The notes: generated by a model not told the origin, from the sequence alone. A stretch of DNA of 64,000 nucleotides from Rhizobium sp. 16-449-1b (GCF_017741935.1 NZ_JAGHMH010000010.1:62001-126000); one strand, 5' to 3'. Numbered from the stretch's first letter, positions 9,062-17,430 are shown. Numbers and translations are program-made.

Positions 9062-9505
9062 ATGGCTGACGAAGAGATTCAGATTCCGCCGGACGGTACT
9101 GTTGCTGCTGAAATTGAGCCGGATGCTCCGGAAAGTAAAAGAGCAAAGAAAGTAAGAGCCGAAACGTCCCACACGGGTTCGTTCAAATTGGTGGAGCCGA
9201 AAACCCGCGGACGCAGCAATCAAGAAAAACTGGAAATGATCGGCCAAGTCGAAGCTCAGGTCGCTGGCGGCGTAATCTTGAAGGACGCCGTTAAAATCGT
9301 GGGTATTTCTAATCAAACCTATTATCAATGGAAGAGAGCCATGGTTCAACCCGTCTCACAGAGACCGGCCGTGTCTGTGTCGGGAGACGATGAACTCGCC
9401 GAGTTCACCCAACTCGAGGAGGAAAATCGGCGGCTTAGAAAGTTGCTCTCTGAAAAGTTGCGCGCAGAAAACTCCGACCTACGCAAAAGGCTCGGAATGA
9501 ATTAG
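9062..9505 (+). CDS. SyrB-like regulatory protein
   Basis: Small protein of 147 residues resembling the rhizobial SyrB family, known in Sinorhizobium as a repressor acting on syrM; its function on plasmids like this is unclear. The N-terminus is acidic then basic (PESKRAKKVRAE; KTRGRSNQEK). A helix-turn-helix-like segment follows (AGGVILKDAVKIVGISNQTYYQWKRA, near residues 72-97), then the family-typical C-terminal coiled coil EEENRRLRKLLSEKLRAEN and DLRKRLG. An AGAGGA ribosome site precedes the ATG. It may bind DNA; that is inference from the transposase-OrfA-like segment. Confidence 0.7.
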   Translation: MADEEIQIPPDGTVAAEIEPDAPESKRAKKVRAETSHTGSFKLVEPKTRGRSNQEKLEMIGQVEAQVAGGVILKDAVKIVGISNQTYYQWKRAMVQPVSQRPAVSVSGDDELAEFTQLEEENRRLRKLLSEKLRAENSDLRKRLGMN

Positions 9506-9622
9506 CGGCTTTTGGGGTCCCTTCGCTTAATCACCTTGCCGCGCATCACTCAATGAATGCCTTGAAAAAAATTCCGCGCATTCAGATCGTTGCGCTATAA
9601 TACAATCCCAATCTTCTGGCAC

Positions 9623-10210
9623 ATGAAAACACTACGATCCAAATTCGTCATCGAATATAAGACGAACAGACGCCAAGCCAAGGTTCGACCAACATCGATC
9701 TGGGGCAATCTGGATTTGCAGGCGGCAGCCCACGCGGTCGCGGCCGACGGGGTCGTGCCGAAGGTAAATGTGCCGCAAGTCCCTTCAGTCCTGGAGAAGG
9801 TTGCCGCGGCAAATTCCGACGTGGCCACCACGTTTGCTCAGATTGACATTAAAGATCTTCCGGGGAGGCCTTCCGAAACATTATCACTGAACGATGGTGG
9901 CATCGAGCCGGTAGCTATAGAGGGCAACGCGTTTAATGCCGGGCCTTTGGTGCAGGAGGAGCGAACCTCGGTGCCGTCGCGGGCTCCGAGGTCTCGAGCG
10001 AAACTGCGGACAAAAGGGCGGTCCCCCGGCACCACAGAATGTGCTGCAGTCCTCGGTTATCGTCGCGATCCCTCTGTGCAGTCCGGCTCGGAGGACGAGC
10101 TTGCTGCTGTCGAGGCGGAAAACCGTCGTCTGAAGCGCCTCATGATCGTAAAGCTCCGTGAGGAGAATGACAGGCTCAAGTCCGCGCTTCGACGATTTTG
10201 GAGCGCCTGA
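9623..10210 (+). CDS. SyrB-like protein, divergent paralogue
   Basis: The last 40 residues (EDELAAVEAENRRLKRLMIV and KLREENDRLKSALRRF) match the SyrB-type C-terminal coiled coil of the gene just upstream, while the first 150 residues are diverged and low in recognisable features. A basic patch (PSRAPRSRAKLRTKGRS) lies near residues 115-135. The ATG at 9623 (MKTLRSKF) was preferred to an upstream TTG at 9590 because TATAAT at 9596-9601 looks like a -10 element lying between them. Function unknown; probably a regulatory protein. Confidence 0.55.
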   Translation: MKTLRSKFVIEYKTNRRQAKVRPTSIWGNLDLQAAAHAVAADGVVPKVNVPQVPSVLEKVAAANSDVATTFAQIDIKDLPGRPSETLSLNDGGIEPVAIEGNAFNAGPLVQEERTSVPSRAPRSRAKLRTKGRSPGTTECAAVLGYRRDPSVQSGSEDELAAVEAENRRLKRLMIVKLREENDRLKSALRRFWSA

Positions 10211-10339
10211 GCGCGATACGGGTCAAACTTGCTTCAGCCCTAGAAAGCGGGCAAACAACGTGGAGTGGCGCCTAATGATCGCGGCGCTCGAGCATCGCTA
10301 AGCGTCGTCAGCGCCGCTGAGATGTTGAGGCGCTGAGTT

Positions 10340-10495
10340 TTTGCAAGACGGAAAATCGGATATGTCGAGGTTGACTTTGTGGCTCATTCCGGGAGCTCGT
10401 CGTCCGGCAGCTTTGTGGTGCTGACCGATATAGCCACAGGCTGGACTAAATACGTGCCGTTGGTTATGCGAGAAAGTGGAGCCGGTGATGCTGTC
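10340..10495 (+). pseudogene. Transposase remnant (DDE type)
   Basis: The plus strand reads RKIGYVEVDFVAHSGSSSSG then SFVVLTDIATGWTKYVPLVM, the segment around the first catalytic Asp of a DDE-type transposase with an integrase core. No start or remainder of the protein is present, and on the right it runs directly into the inverted remains of an integrase. It is a scrap left by insertion and deletion. Confidence 0.6.
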
Positions 10496-10499
10496 CGCG

Positions 10500-10950
10500 A
10501 GGATTGCTGGGAAGCGATCGCGTCGCCATTGATAGCGTGGGTCATCTCCGCAGAGGCGTGTGCCACCGGCTTGTGGACGTAGCATTCATCGACCTCGGCG
10601 GAAGACGCCAGCCCATCGCGCAGCGAGTGGCCAGAGAATTGGAAGGCGCGCTCTATGTTGCTCGGATCGCCACGAACGCCTGCAGCCAATGCAGCACACT
10701 TCAACCGAGCCACTTCCTTGTCGTTCAGCCGTTCCGGACCGACCGACTTTCCCTGTCCCATGACGCGGCGGAAGAGGGGCCGGGGCGAGCTTGATCCAGG
10801 TCTCGACAGCGGTGGCGGGGCAGGTCGGATCTGAGGATCCGCGGCAGATCTCGAGGTCGCGCCAGCCGGGCTTGCCGCGCAGGTCGAGGATCATGTTCTT
10901 GTAAAGAAGCCCGACCCATCCTCCATCTGCTTGGTAATGATAAGGTATAC
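10500..10950 (-). pseudogene. C-terminal half of a decayed tyrosine integrase
   Basis: The minus strand encodes, in two frames, segments closely matching the intact integrase at 12577-13644: LRGKPGWRDLEICRGSSD, PATAVETWIKL, GQGKSVGPERLNDKEVARL and HSLRDGLASSAEVDECYV. The HxxR motif survives but the LGH and catalytic Tyr region is corrupted (VAHASAEMTHAIN), and at least one frameshift lies near 10760. The N-terminal half of the same protein is at about 12094-12280; the F-box gene lies between. Confidence 0.8.
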
Positions 10951-11053
10951 GGCCCGCGACGAGCGTTTTCCATAAGAGAAGCGGTTGGTATTCCGTTGAG
11001 AGTCTTGTTAAACGAACAACGCCAAAGCCTGACATGCTAGATAGCTTCGCTGC

Positions 11054-12010
11054 CTATCGTCCAAATTCTGATCGCCTTGTACGTTCTCGTCCTAAGTCCC
11101 TACTTTGGTGGGTATCAATGGTGCGCTTAACTAAATCCGCTAAATGTACCTGGATTTCGATTGCGTTCGTCATGCGAACGAAATCACTACTCTGACTCTG
11201 TGTCACCCGCTCTTGGATCGATTTTTCGATTTCAGTTATTATATGGTCCAAACTTGACGAACGGGAGCCAGATGCTGTGGCAGCTATTCTCTCTTCCCAT
11301 TTTGTAAGGCGTTCACGTCGAAGCTCAGCTCGTCTCTGGCAGATGGAAGTTGCTGCATTCAAAGCCCAACGCTGTCCGGTGGCTTCCAGGATTGTCTGTA
11401 CCATCTGTCTTTGCAGGGGAGTCATTTGAATATCTGCTTCGACAAGCGCTATCCCGCCCGCGGCGATGTGCATGTGACTCATCCCTTGAAGATCGTCTGA
11501 GAAATATTCAAAAGATTTTTGCAGAATGGCGTTGCTTTCGGTGCGATTAAAAGTCTTAAGGTTGTGGGCTAAGCGTCCAATCGCCCAAGCTTGATCCAAT
11601 CCGTGCTCCATGTCCATGACATGCGTCACGAGCTCACGTTTCCTGTGTGACGGTTGAAAATGTAGTGTCGCCTCAACAGCTTCGATGCGAGTATGTGCAT
11701 ATGCTTTGTGACTCTGAGCGTTGTCACTAGGATGATCAAAGCCCGCTTCTGGAATTGCAGTGCGATAAATCACGTCGATTGCTTTGCCTAACCGACTCAA
11801 ATTGCGGTACAAAGATCCTGTCTTTTCATCATTCTCAACGGCGTTGTAGAGTTGCTTGCTCGTACGCCGCAGCGCATTCAAAGATTTCATCGTTTCTAGA
11901 GGATCAACGCTCACTAAGCAGTTAAGAATTTCACCTACAGTTTCTGGAGCTAAACGATCGAGAGCGTTCGAACTGCTTCTGGCTTGACGAGATGCATCCT
12001 GTCTTTCCAT
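11054..12010 (-). CDS. VirF-like F-box effector protein
   Basis: Likely type IV secreted effector of the VirF family; in plants VirF joins SCF ubiquitin ligases to remove proteins coating the T-complex. The F-box is near residues 18-60 (LDRLAPETVGEILNCLVSVD, then LNALRRTSKQLYNAVEND). The C-terminus is Arg-rich (RDLGRERTRRSEFGR), matching the positively charged secretion signals of VirF and VirE2-type substrates. At 318 residues it is longer than octopine VirF (about 200). A perfect vir box lies about 80 bases upstream, so VirG-controlled expression is likely. The gene interrupts a decayed integrase, and its AT-rich composition differs from the flanking GC-rich DNA. It is paralogous to the gene at 39319. 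Secretion is inferred. Confidence 0.82.
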   Translation of the reverse strand: MERQDASRQARSSSNALDRLAPETVGEILNCLVSVDPLETMKSLNALRRTSKQLYNAVENDEKTGSLYRNLSRLGKAIDVIYRTAIPEAGFDHPSDNAQSHKAYAHTRIEAVEATLHFQPSHRKRELVTHVMDMEHGLDQAWAIGRLAHNLKTFNRTESNAILQKSFEYFSDDLQGMSHMHIAAGGIALVEADIQMTPLQRQMVQTILEATGQRWALNAATSICQRRAELRRERLTKWEERIAATASGSRSSSLDHIITEIEKSIQERVTQSQSSDFVRMTNAIEIQVHLADLVKRTIDTHQSRDLGRERTRRSEFGR

Positions 12011-12089
12011 GTTACCATACCTAAATCATCGCAATACGCTTCATGTTACCTAACGCCTCCCACAATGTATTGTTTAGTCTGGTTACACA

Positions 12090-12101
12090 TGCAATTGAAA
12101 C
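12090..12101. promoter_or_regulatory. vir box upstream of the F-box gene
   Basis: TGCAATTGAAAC matches the VirG-binding consensus TNCAATTGAAAY at all 12 positions. It lies 80 bases from the F-box start codon on the minus strand. It also lies exactly at the edge of the integrase remnant, so promoter and effector gene appear to have arrived together. Confidence 0.85.
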
Positions 12102-12280
12102 TGGGCGGTATTGGGTTAAGGTTCGAGCGCTGATACCAGGCAGCAAAATATTTCCATTCCAACACATAGACCTCGCGCGCGTTGGCGGAGCTTGCCACCT
12201 TCACGTTGCCGCGAGGACGGCGTCCCAGGGCTTTCGAAACGAGCTGAGCCTGGTCGGCAACGAGAGGGGGAGGGGTGCGA
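12094..12280 (-). pseudogene. N-terminal fragment of the decayed tyrosine integrase
   Basis: The minus strand reads ASSANAREVYVLEWKYFAAW, matching ASSANTRRAYAADWKHFSAW of the intact integrase 0.4 kb away, with a similar proline-rich lead (RTPPPLVAD against TPPPAAGL). It stops after RSNLNPIPP at the vir box. The 12281-12576 stretch on the right has no gene I can support. Confidence 0.75.
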
Positions 12281-12552
12281 TCGACACCTGCAGCGCTTTT
12301 GCGCTCGTGCTCGGCGTGTTGCCTCTTGCCCAGGCTACGGAGCTGAGCCTGCGGCATAGAACGCTTTTGGCACTGACGTGATTTGCCACGATGCTCGGGA
12401 TATTCTTCGCGCCACTGTAGCTCGCGACGATCAGCAGGCTCTCTCGAGGAAAAGTCGGTTCCGCTGAACTGTCTTCACCGGCCTGTACCGAAGGCCGCTA
12501 TGTCGATGACAGTGATACGCCAAGTGTCCGTCTCTGCTCGGGGTGTATAGAC

Positions 12553-12564
12553 CTCAATTGTAAC
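12553..12564. promoter_or_regulatory. Orphan vir-box-like site
   Basis: CTCAATTGTAAC agrees with the looser vir consensus TNCAATTGNAAY at 11 of 12 positions but has no gene downstream on either strand that would use it. It may be a chance match or the trace of a lost VirG-controlled gene. Confidence 0.3.
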
Positions 12565-12576
12565 AGAGAGCCCGTG

Positions 12577-13644
12577 TCATAACCCGGCGGCCCTGGTGAG
12601 GTTGACACGGAAGCGGTCGCGCCTTCTCTGATACCGCCGGGTCATTTCGGCCGAGGCATGGCCGAGTTGCTTTTGCACATAACGTTCGTCGACTTCGGCA
12701 GAGGAGGCAAGGCCAGCCCGCAGCGAGTGGCCAGCGAATTTGAGATGTCGTTCGATCTCCGCCAGATCGCCGCGAATACCGGCAGCCATAGCGGTGCGCT
12801 TGACCAGGCGAGCGATCTCTTTGTCGTTGAGACGTTCTGCGGCAACGGATTTGCCTTGGCCGGTGACGCGACGGAAGAGGGGACCATGGGCAAGCTTGGC
12901 GAACTTGATCCACGTCTCGACGGCCGCGACAGGGCAGGTAGCGTCGGACGAGCCACGACCGACCTCAACCTCGCGCCATCCGGTTTTGCCGCGAAGAGCG
13001 ATGAGCATGCCTTTATCGAAGATCTCGATCCAGCCACGACCGTCCTCGGTCTGATCGACTTTAAGGTCAAGGCCGACGATTTCCGAGCGCCGAAGGCCGC
13101 CGGCATAGCCGAGAAGTAACATAGCCCGATCCCGCAGACCGCGAAGCGTACCGCGATCGAGCGTCGCGATCATCGCGACGAGGTCTTCGGCCAGGACAGC
13201 TTCCTTTTGTACCGGCGGACGGGCATGGCTGTTGCGGATGCCGGCCATTACGGTGGCGATGTGCCGATCCCTGCGATCAAGGGTTTGGCCACGCTGGGCA
13301 AAATTCCAGGATAGCGACGACAGGCGGCGCTCGATCGTCGATACGGCGTTCGGTTTCATGCCACGCTCTACCGCTCCAGAGGCACAGGCGGTGATATAGA
13401 GGCCAACGATTTGCGGGTCCGGGGCGAGGGGCGACAGATCCTGGCGCCGGCACCAGGCGGAGAAATGCTTCCAATCGGCGGCGTAGGCACGGCGCGTATT
13501 GGCCGAGCTCGCCGCCTCAACGTAGCCCCGGGCGCGGTCGGTAAGGTCTTGGAGGTGCGCCTGCAGGCCGGCCGCTGGCGGCGGGGTAGGGGAGGGAACA
13601 CTACCGGGTGGATGGTCGTCGAGTTTCGTGTCGCTGCTCATCAC
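12577..13644 (-). CDS. Tyrosine-type site-specific recombinase
   Basis: Integrase of 355 residues with a SAM-like core-binding domain (residues about 35-150; ASSANTRRAYAADWKHFSAW) and a catalytic domain. The catalytic motifs are all present: Arg I in GGLRRSEIVGL, HSLRAGL (HxxR), and LGHASAEMTRRYQRR with the nucleophile Tyr. The start overlaps the vapC stop by 4 bases. A decayed paralogue lies to the left. A dif-like inverted repeat at 14348-14376 is a plausible target. The cluster integrase, DUF1403 and ScpB suggests a plasmid or element maintenance role rather than phage integration. Confidence 0.93.
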   Translation of the reverse strand: MMSSDTKLDDHPPGSVPSPTPPPAAGLQAHLQDLTDRARGYVEAASSANTRRAYAADWKHFSAWCRRQDLSPLAPDPQIVGLYITACASGAVERGMKPNAVSTIERRLSSLSWNFAQRGQTLDRRDRHIATVMAGIRNSHARPPVQKEAVLAEDLVAMIATLDRGTLRGLRDRAMLLLGYAGGLRRSEIVGLDLKVDQTEDGRGWIEIFDKGMLIALRGKTGWREVEVGRGSSDATCPVAAVETWIKFAKLAHGPLFRRVTGQGKSVAAERLNDKEIARLVKRTAMAAGIRGDLAEIERHLKFAGHSLRAGLASSAEVDERYVQKQLGHASAEMTRRYQRRRDRFRVNLTRAAGL

Positions 13645-14027
13645 GCCGCCTCAACGTCGGTTTGCGAAAAGTCGTTGCCAATGAAGAGTAGGGCTTCATC
13701 GGCGCGTTTCGCCAAGGCGTAGGAACAGCAGTCGGCAAAATTCAAGCCGGCCGGATGGCGGCCCTTGCCGTAGGTCAGCCAGGCTCGTGTTGCCATATCG
13801 ACCAGATCCGCGTCGATCGGTATGATGTCGGCCGCGACCTTCGTCAGCCACAGATCGATCTCCGCTAGGGCATGCTCACCGCGGCGGCTGACCAGCACCA
13901 TGCGTGCTTCGAGCACGCAAGTTGCCGGCACCAGGCGAACGGGATCCGAAACCAGGGCTTTTTCCAGCCGGACAGCGTCGGGCTCGTTGCGCAGGATGGC
14001 GACGATGGCGGAGGTGTCGATCACCAT
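13641..14027 (-). CDS. vapC: VapC-type PIN-domain toxin
   Basis: Ribonuclease toxin of a type II toxin-antitoxin pair. The 128-residue protein has the PIN acidic residues: MVIDTSAIVAIL (first Asp at residue 3), a central Glu in ATCVLEARMVL near residue 40, and LNFADCCSYALAKR (Asp near residue 98) followed by LLFIGNDF. It starts at the base where vapB ends, so the pair is coupled. It should degrade RNA when the labile antitoxin is lost, stabilising the plasmid. Confidence 0.93.
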   Translation of the reverse strand: MVIDTSAIVAILRNEPDAVRLEKALVSDPVRLVPATCVLEARMVLVSRRGEHALAEIDLWLTKVAADIIPIDADLVDMATRAWLTYGKGRHPAGLNFADCCSYALAKRADEALLFIGNDFSQTDVEAA

Positions 14028-14284
14028 CAGTTCGGAATTCCGTGCTCGTCGTAGCCGATGATGTCCTCGTCGCTGCGACTGTCGAGTTCCGGTAGTCGCG
14101 CCACGCGTTCGCGGATCGCCCGCAGTTCGCCGAGTAAGCGCTCTTGTGTACCGTCGCCGTGGCCGAGGCGATGCAGCCGCTCGCTCAGGGCCTGGTGGAT
14201 GGCGGCGGTCTTGCTGATCCCCTGGCGGCGTGCGAGCTCGTCGGCCAGCGCGACGGTGGCCGGGTTTTTGATGTTAAGGGACAT
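14027..14284 (-). CDS. vapB: VapB-type antitoxin
   Basis: An 85-residue antitoxin of the Rv0623/PSK type. The N-terminal DNA-binding part is MSLNIKNPATVALADELARR; the C-terminus (RVARLPELDSRSDEDIIGYD) would wrap the VapC active site. Upstream, two similar direct elements, CTACCTTTTA (14301-14310) and CTACCCTATG (14319-14328), and the inverted pair TACCC/GGGTA (14320-14339) may be the autoregulatory operator. Confidence 0.9.
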   Translation of the reverse strand: MSLNIKNPATVALADELARRQGISKTAAIHQALSERLHRLGHGDGTQERLLGELRAIRERVARLPELDSRSDEDIIGYDEHGIPN

Positions 14285-14347
14285 GAGAGGCTCCGAAAAT
14301 CTACCTTTTATTGATTTTCTACCCTATGGTTGAGGGGTATGTCAAGC

Positions 14348-14376
14348 ACGTCCGATAATGCAACATTATCGGACGT
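14348..14376. other. dif-like inverted repeat, putative tyrosine-recombinase core site
   Basis: Perfect inverted repeat: left arm ACGTCCGATAA, centre TGCAACA, right arm TTATCGGACGT. Two 11-base arms ending in ATAA/TTAT around a short centre are the layout of Xer/dif-type core sites. The repeat can also be read as 13-base arms with a CAA loop, so a cruciform or repressor operator is an alternative. It lies between vapB and the DUF1403 gene, 0.7 kb from an intact tyrosine recombinase. Confidence 0.5.
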
Positions 14377-14453
14377 AATAGTGTGGGGACGGGCGGTGCG
14401 GTTTTCTTCGGGATTACTGGCACAAAGTGCGCACATCAACTATGCTTTCTCGC

Positions 14454-15407
14454 ATGGATTCGCCCGCATCAGCCCCACCACCTGCCCCGATCTGGTCGCA
14501 CACCCTGCCAACCTGGGCACTGCCGCGCGGCCACGAGACGAACGAGGCCGACGCGGCCTTTGCCGCCGGTATCGCTCTGAAATCGCTTGACGATCTGATC
14601 CGCGCCGACCCGCCCTGGCTGGGCTGCTGGCGAGATCGCCTTGCTCTCAAGTCGGCTGCCGGCGCCGCCAGGATGCACGGCCGCAGCGAGAACGAAACCG
14701 CCCTTCGCGACGCGGTATTGCTCACTGCCCCGGGCGACGATTCCGGGCCGGGCGGAAAGCTGTTTCTGGCCACACGATCGCTGACCCGCCGATCCGGCAC
14801 GCCGGGGTCGCCCTTCGTGAAGGAGCTCGCCGATTTAATGGACCTCCGGTGGGATGAGGGTCTTGCCTCGATCCTCGATACGGTCGATTCTGCGATCCAG
14901 TCCGGGCGAGCAGCACCCTTCGCAGTGGCGGACCTGATAACGGGGATCTTTGCCGTTCGTCCGGACGCAGAGGTGCTGGCCCTGGGCCTGGCGGATGTCG
15001 TGCTCTCCCAAAAGCTGAAATGGCCAAGACCCGTGCCGCTGCTGCTGTCCGAGCGCTACGGCGCCGCCTTCCGCACGATCGGCGGACGCGGGCGTGTGCG
15101 GCCAGGCGATCCGGCTTATCCGCGCGCGGTCTGCCTGGCGTTGGTCGAGGGTGTCGAGGCGGCGCTTCGCTCTGCTGCCGATATCGATCGGCGGGCCAGC
15201 CGGCTGCTGACTGTGGCGCCGAAGCTGCGCACCAAGGGTGCCGGATCGGTGATCCGCAAGCTGTTGAACGAGGATGCAGTGCCAGCCTCGGCGCCCGGCA
15301 GCAATCTGTCGCGCTGGGCCGCCACCCGGCTGTTCGAGCGTCTAGAAAGTTTTGAAGCGGTGCGAGAAGTTTCAGGCCGCTCATCATTCCGCATATTCGG
15401 ATTATGA
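14454..15407 (+). CDS. DUF1403 family protein
   Basis: A protein of 317 residues (from the ATG at 14454; in-frame upstream starts at 14427 and 14442 are possible) recognised as the DUF1403 family found on rhizobial plasmids next to ScpB and integrase genes. The N-terminus is proline-rich (PASAPPPAPIWSH), then mostly helical, without transmembrane segments or catalytic motifs I can name. The stop overlaps the scpB-like start (ATGA), so the two are co-translated and probably act together. Function unknown. Confidence 0.75.
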   Translation: MDSPASAPPPAPIWSHTLPTWALPRGHETNEADAAFAAGIALKSLDDLIRADPPWLGCWRDRLALKSAAGAARMHGRSENETALRDAVLLTAPGDDSGPGGKLFLATRSLTRRSGTPGSPFVKELADLMDLRWDEGLASILDTVDSAIQSGRAAPFAVADLITGIFAVRPDAEVLALGLADVVLSQKLKWPRPVPLLLSERYGAAFRTIGGRGRVRPGDPAYPRAVCLALVEGVEAALRSAADIDRRASRLLTVAPKLRTKGAGSVIRKLLNEDAVPASAPGSNLSRWAATRLFERLESFEAVREVSGRSSFRIFGL

Positions 15408-16096
15408 AGATGGCGAAGTCCGCGGCAACTCAAACTCAAAGGCGACCATCGCGAGACCGACAGCAGGACGTTCTCTTTGATCGCGAGCTCGAGGATCTGC
15501 CATCGGGGTTGCGTTGGCGGGAATGGATGCTGCGGGTCGAGGCGGTGATCTTTGCTTCGGCCGAACCCGTCAGCCGCGAGACCCTGGCGCGGGTGGTCGG
15601 AAGAGATTGCAGCATCGATCTGCTGATCGACGATCTTATCGCGGAGCTGGGGGATAGACCCTACGAACTGGTGTCGGTCGCCGGCGGCTGGCAGCACCGT
15701 ACACGACCGCGGTTCGCCGAGACGATCCGCGCTTCCTCCGCGCCGACAAGGGGAGGGGCGGCGGAATTCTCGGAGTTCGAGGCGATGGTGCTGATGGCGG
15801 TGGGATATTTCCAGCCGGTGACAAGGAGCGAGTTGTCGAAGATTTTTGGCAAGGAGGTCAGCCGCGATACGATCGCCGCACTCCGCGGTGCGGGGTTTCT
15901 CGCCTCCGGCCCCCGCAGCCCGAGTCCCGGCGCGCCGTATACATATGTGACGACCATGCACTTCCTCTCAGCCTTTGGATTGGAGACGCTGCGGGATCTT
16001 CCCAACATGGAAGCGCTCGAGGATGCTGGGCTGCTAAGTCGAAAGGCGCTTGAAAACACGGGCAGCGAGCCTGAGGGCGACATTCTCGACGAATGA
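15404..16096 (+). CDS. ScpB-like segregation/condensation protein
   Basis: A 230-residue protein with the tandem winged-helix plan of ScpB, the kleisin-associated subunit of SMC complexes: WMLRVEAVIFASAEPVSRETLARVVG near residues 38-65, YELVSVAGGWQHRTRPRFAETI near 87-108, and EFEAMVLMAVGYFQPVTRSELSKIFGKEVSRDTIAALRGAGFL near 125-170. No SMC or ScpA is nearby, so it may recruit the host SMC to the plasmid or act as a DNA-binding regulator. Coupled to the DUF1403 gene. The space to 16350 holds no gene I can support. Confidence 0.85.
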   Translation: MKMAKSAATQTQRRPSRDRQQDVLFDRELEDLPSGLRWREWMLRVEAVIFASAEPVSRETLARVVGRDCSIDLLIDDLIAELGDRPYELVSVAGGWQHRTRPRFAETIRASSAPTRGGAAEFSEFEAMVLMAVGYFQPVTRSELSKIFGKEVSRDTIAALRGAGFLASGPRSPSPGAPYTYVTTMHFLSAFGLETLRDLPNMEALEDAGLLSRKALENTGSEPEGDILDE

Positions 16097-16350
16097 GACT
16101 TGATCAGTCAGTGCGTATTCATCGAGCCGATTCAAAATTGTTTGCCGGCGGCGGTTCCTGCGTGTCCTGCCGCTCGATATTCGACCGATGCTATTTCCTC
16201 CTTCGAAGGGACGGCGGTTGAACGGGTGAAGCAATGCTTGGCTCATGTCATGGTTGCATTCCGGCAAATTTGAGATCACGATAGGTTGGGGATTGGCAGA
16301 GCATCATTGGCGGCAAGCGTGTCCCGTCATTTTGGGCCGATATTTGCTGC

Positions 16351-17430
16351 ATGATCGGGGGATCGGGGATGTTCGTTGGCTGGCAGGGTATCAGAGCGAT
16401 AGTTACCTTTGCTCTGCTCGTGTCGGGTTCGCCGGCGTCGAGAGCGGCTGAGTTAACGGTCGGCCTTGTGCAACTGAGAACTGCCGACGCCGGTAATTTC
16501 CAAGTTATGAAGGCGTTGGCTGTAGAGGCTAAGAACCAGGGTGCAGAATTAGTTGTATATCCGGAGGCCTCGGATCTGGGATGGCTCAACCCGGCAGCCT
16601 TTACCCAAGCCGAGCCAATCCCCGGCAGATATAGCGCCGCCTTTGCGTCCATCGCTTCAGAACTTGGGGTCTGGGTTGCCGCGGGGCTCACGGAGCGGGG
16701 ACCAAAAGCTGGTCCTGGTTCCAACCCAGACGCATTTGAGGCTTATGATGCCGGAATTCTCATCAATCCCAAGGGGCAAATCGTCATCCATCATCGACAG
16801 TTTAACGTCGTACAGAACGCCTTTGACCCCGCTGCCTGCCAATCCATCCTAAACCGACCACAATGCTCGTACACACCGGGTGAAAAAGACGACATCAAAA
16901 TTGCCAGGACCCCATTCGGCAGGACGGCAATTCTCGTTTGCGCGGACGCCTATACTTACGCGCCAGCTGCCGCACTTGAGCAATTGAAGAAGCTCACACC
17001 AGATTTCGTCATCGTGCCATGGGGCGTCACCGCGGCGGCGCAAAATCAGTGCGGCGGCAAAGGTTTTAATGCAACAACATATGCTTCCGAAGCGGCTGCC
17101 TATCTCAAATCCGCCTTTGTCGTGGGTGCAAACGCGACAGGCGAACGTTCGTACGGTCGCTTCCTTCCATCCGTGTACTGCGGCGACAGCGGCTACGCTT
17201 CGCCTTCAGGAGATGCGGTCGAAGCGACGCCGACAACCTCCGCGTTAGTATTGGTCCATATTCCTGACAGCTTTCAGGCGCCGGCACCCCTCGTCACAAA
17301 TGAAATGTCCGCAGTTCACTTGTGTCCTGTAGTTTGCAACTCGTTTGCTTCCGCTTGGAATCATCAATGGAAGGCTACTGACGCCGGCCGTGGGGGTAGC
17401 TGTGGCTGCATTCCCGACACCGGACAATGA
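16351..17430 (+). CDS. Exported nitrilase-superfamily (carbon-nitrogen hydrolase) protein
   Basis: Carbon-nitrogen hydrolase fold with an N-terminal signal peptide (hydrophobic AIVTFALLVSGSPASRA, cleavage before AELTVG), so it should act in the periplasm; a second ATG at 16369 is also possible. The superfamily triad is Glu-Lys-Cys. Glu is seen in ELVVYPEAS near residue 71 and Cys in AILVCADAY near residue 197. The Lys position reads VIHHRQFNV near residue 150, where nitrilases usually have HRK, so the Lys seems to be Gln. Paired with an exported M20 amidohydrolase 120 bases downstream. Substrate unknown; a nitrile or amide related to auxin is a guess. Confidence 0.75.
   Translation: MIGGSGMFVGWQGIRAIVTFALLVSGSPASRAAELTVGLVQLRTADAGNFQVMKALAVEAKNQGAELVVYPEASDLGWLNPAAFTQAEPIPGRYSAAFASIASELGVWVAAGLTERGPKAGPGSNPDAFEAYDAGILINPKGQIVIHHRQFNVVQNAFDPAACQSILNRPQCSYTPGEKDDIKIARTPFGRTAILVCADAYTYAPAAALEQLKKLTPDFVIVPWGVTAAAQNQCGGKGFNATTYASEAAAYLKSAFVVGANATGERSYGRFLPSVYCGDSGYASPSGDAVEATPTTSALVLVHIPDSFQAPAPLVTNEMSAVHLCPVVCNSFASAWNHQWKATDAGRGGSCGCIPDTGQ

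Noticed and set aside
14427..14453. Upstream start for the DUF1403 gene
   Set aside because: The GTG at 14427 adds nine residues with no family support; ATG 14454 was preferred, though not proven.
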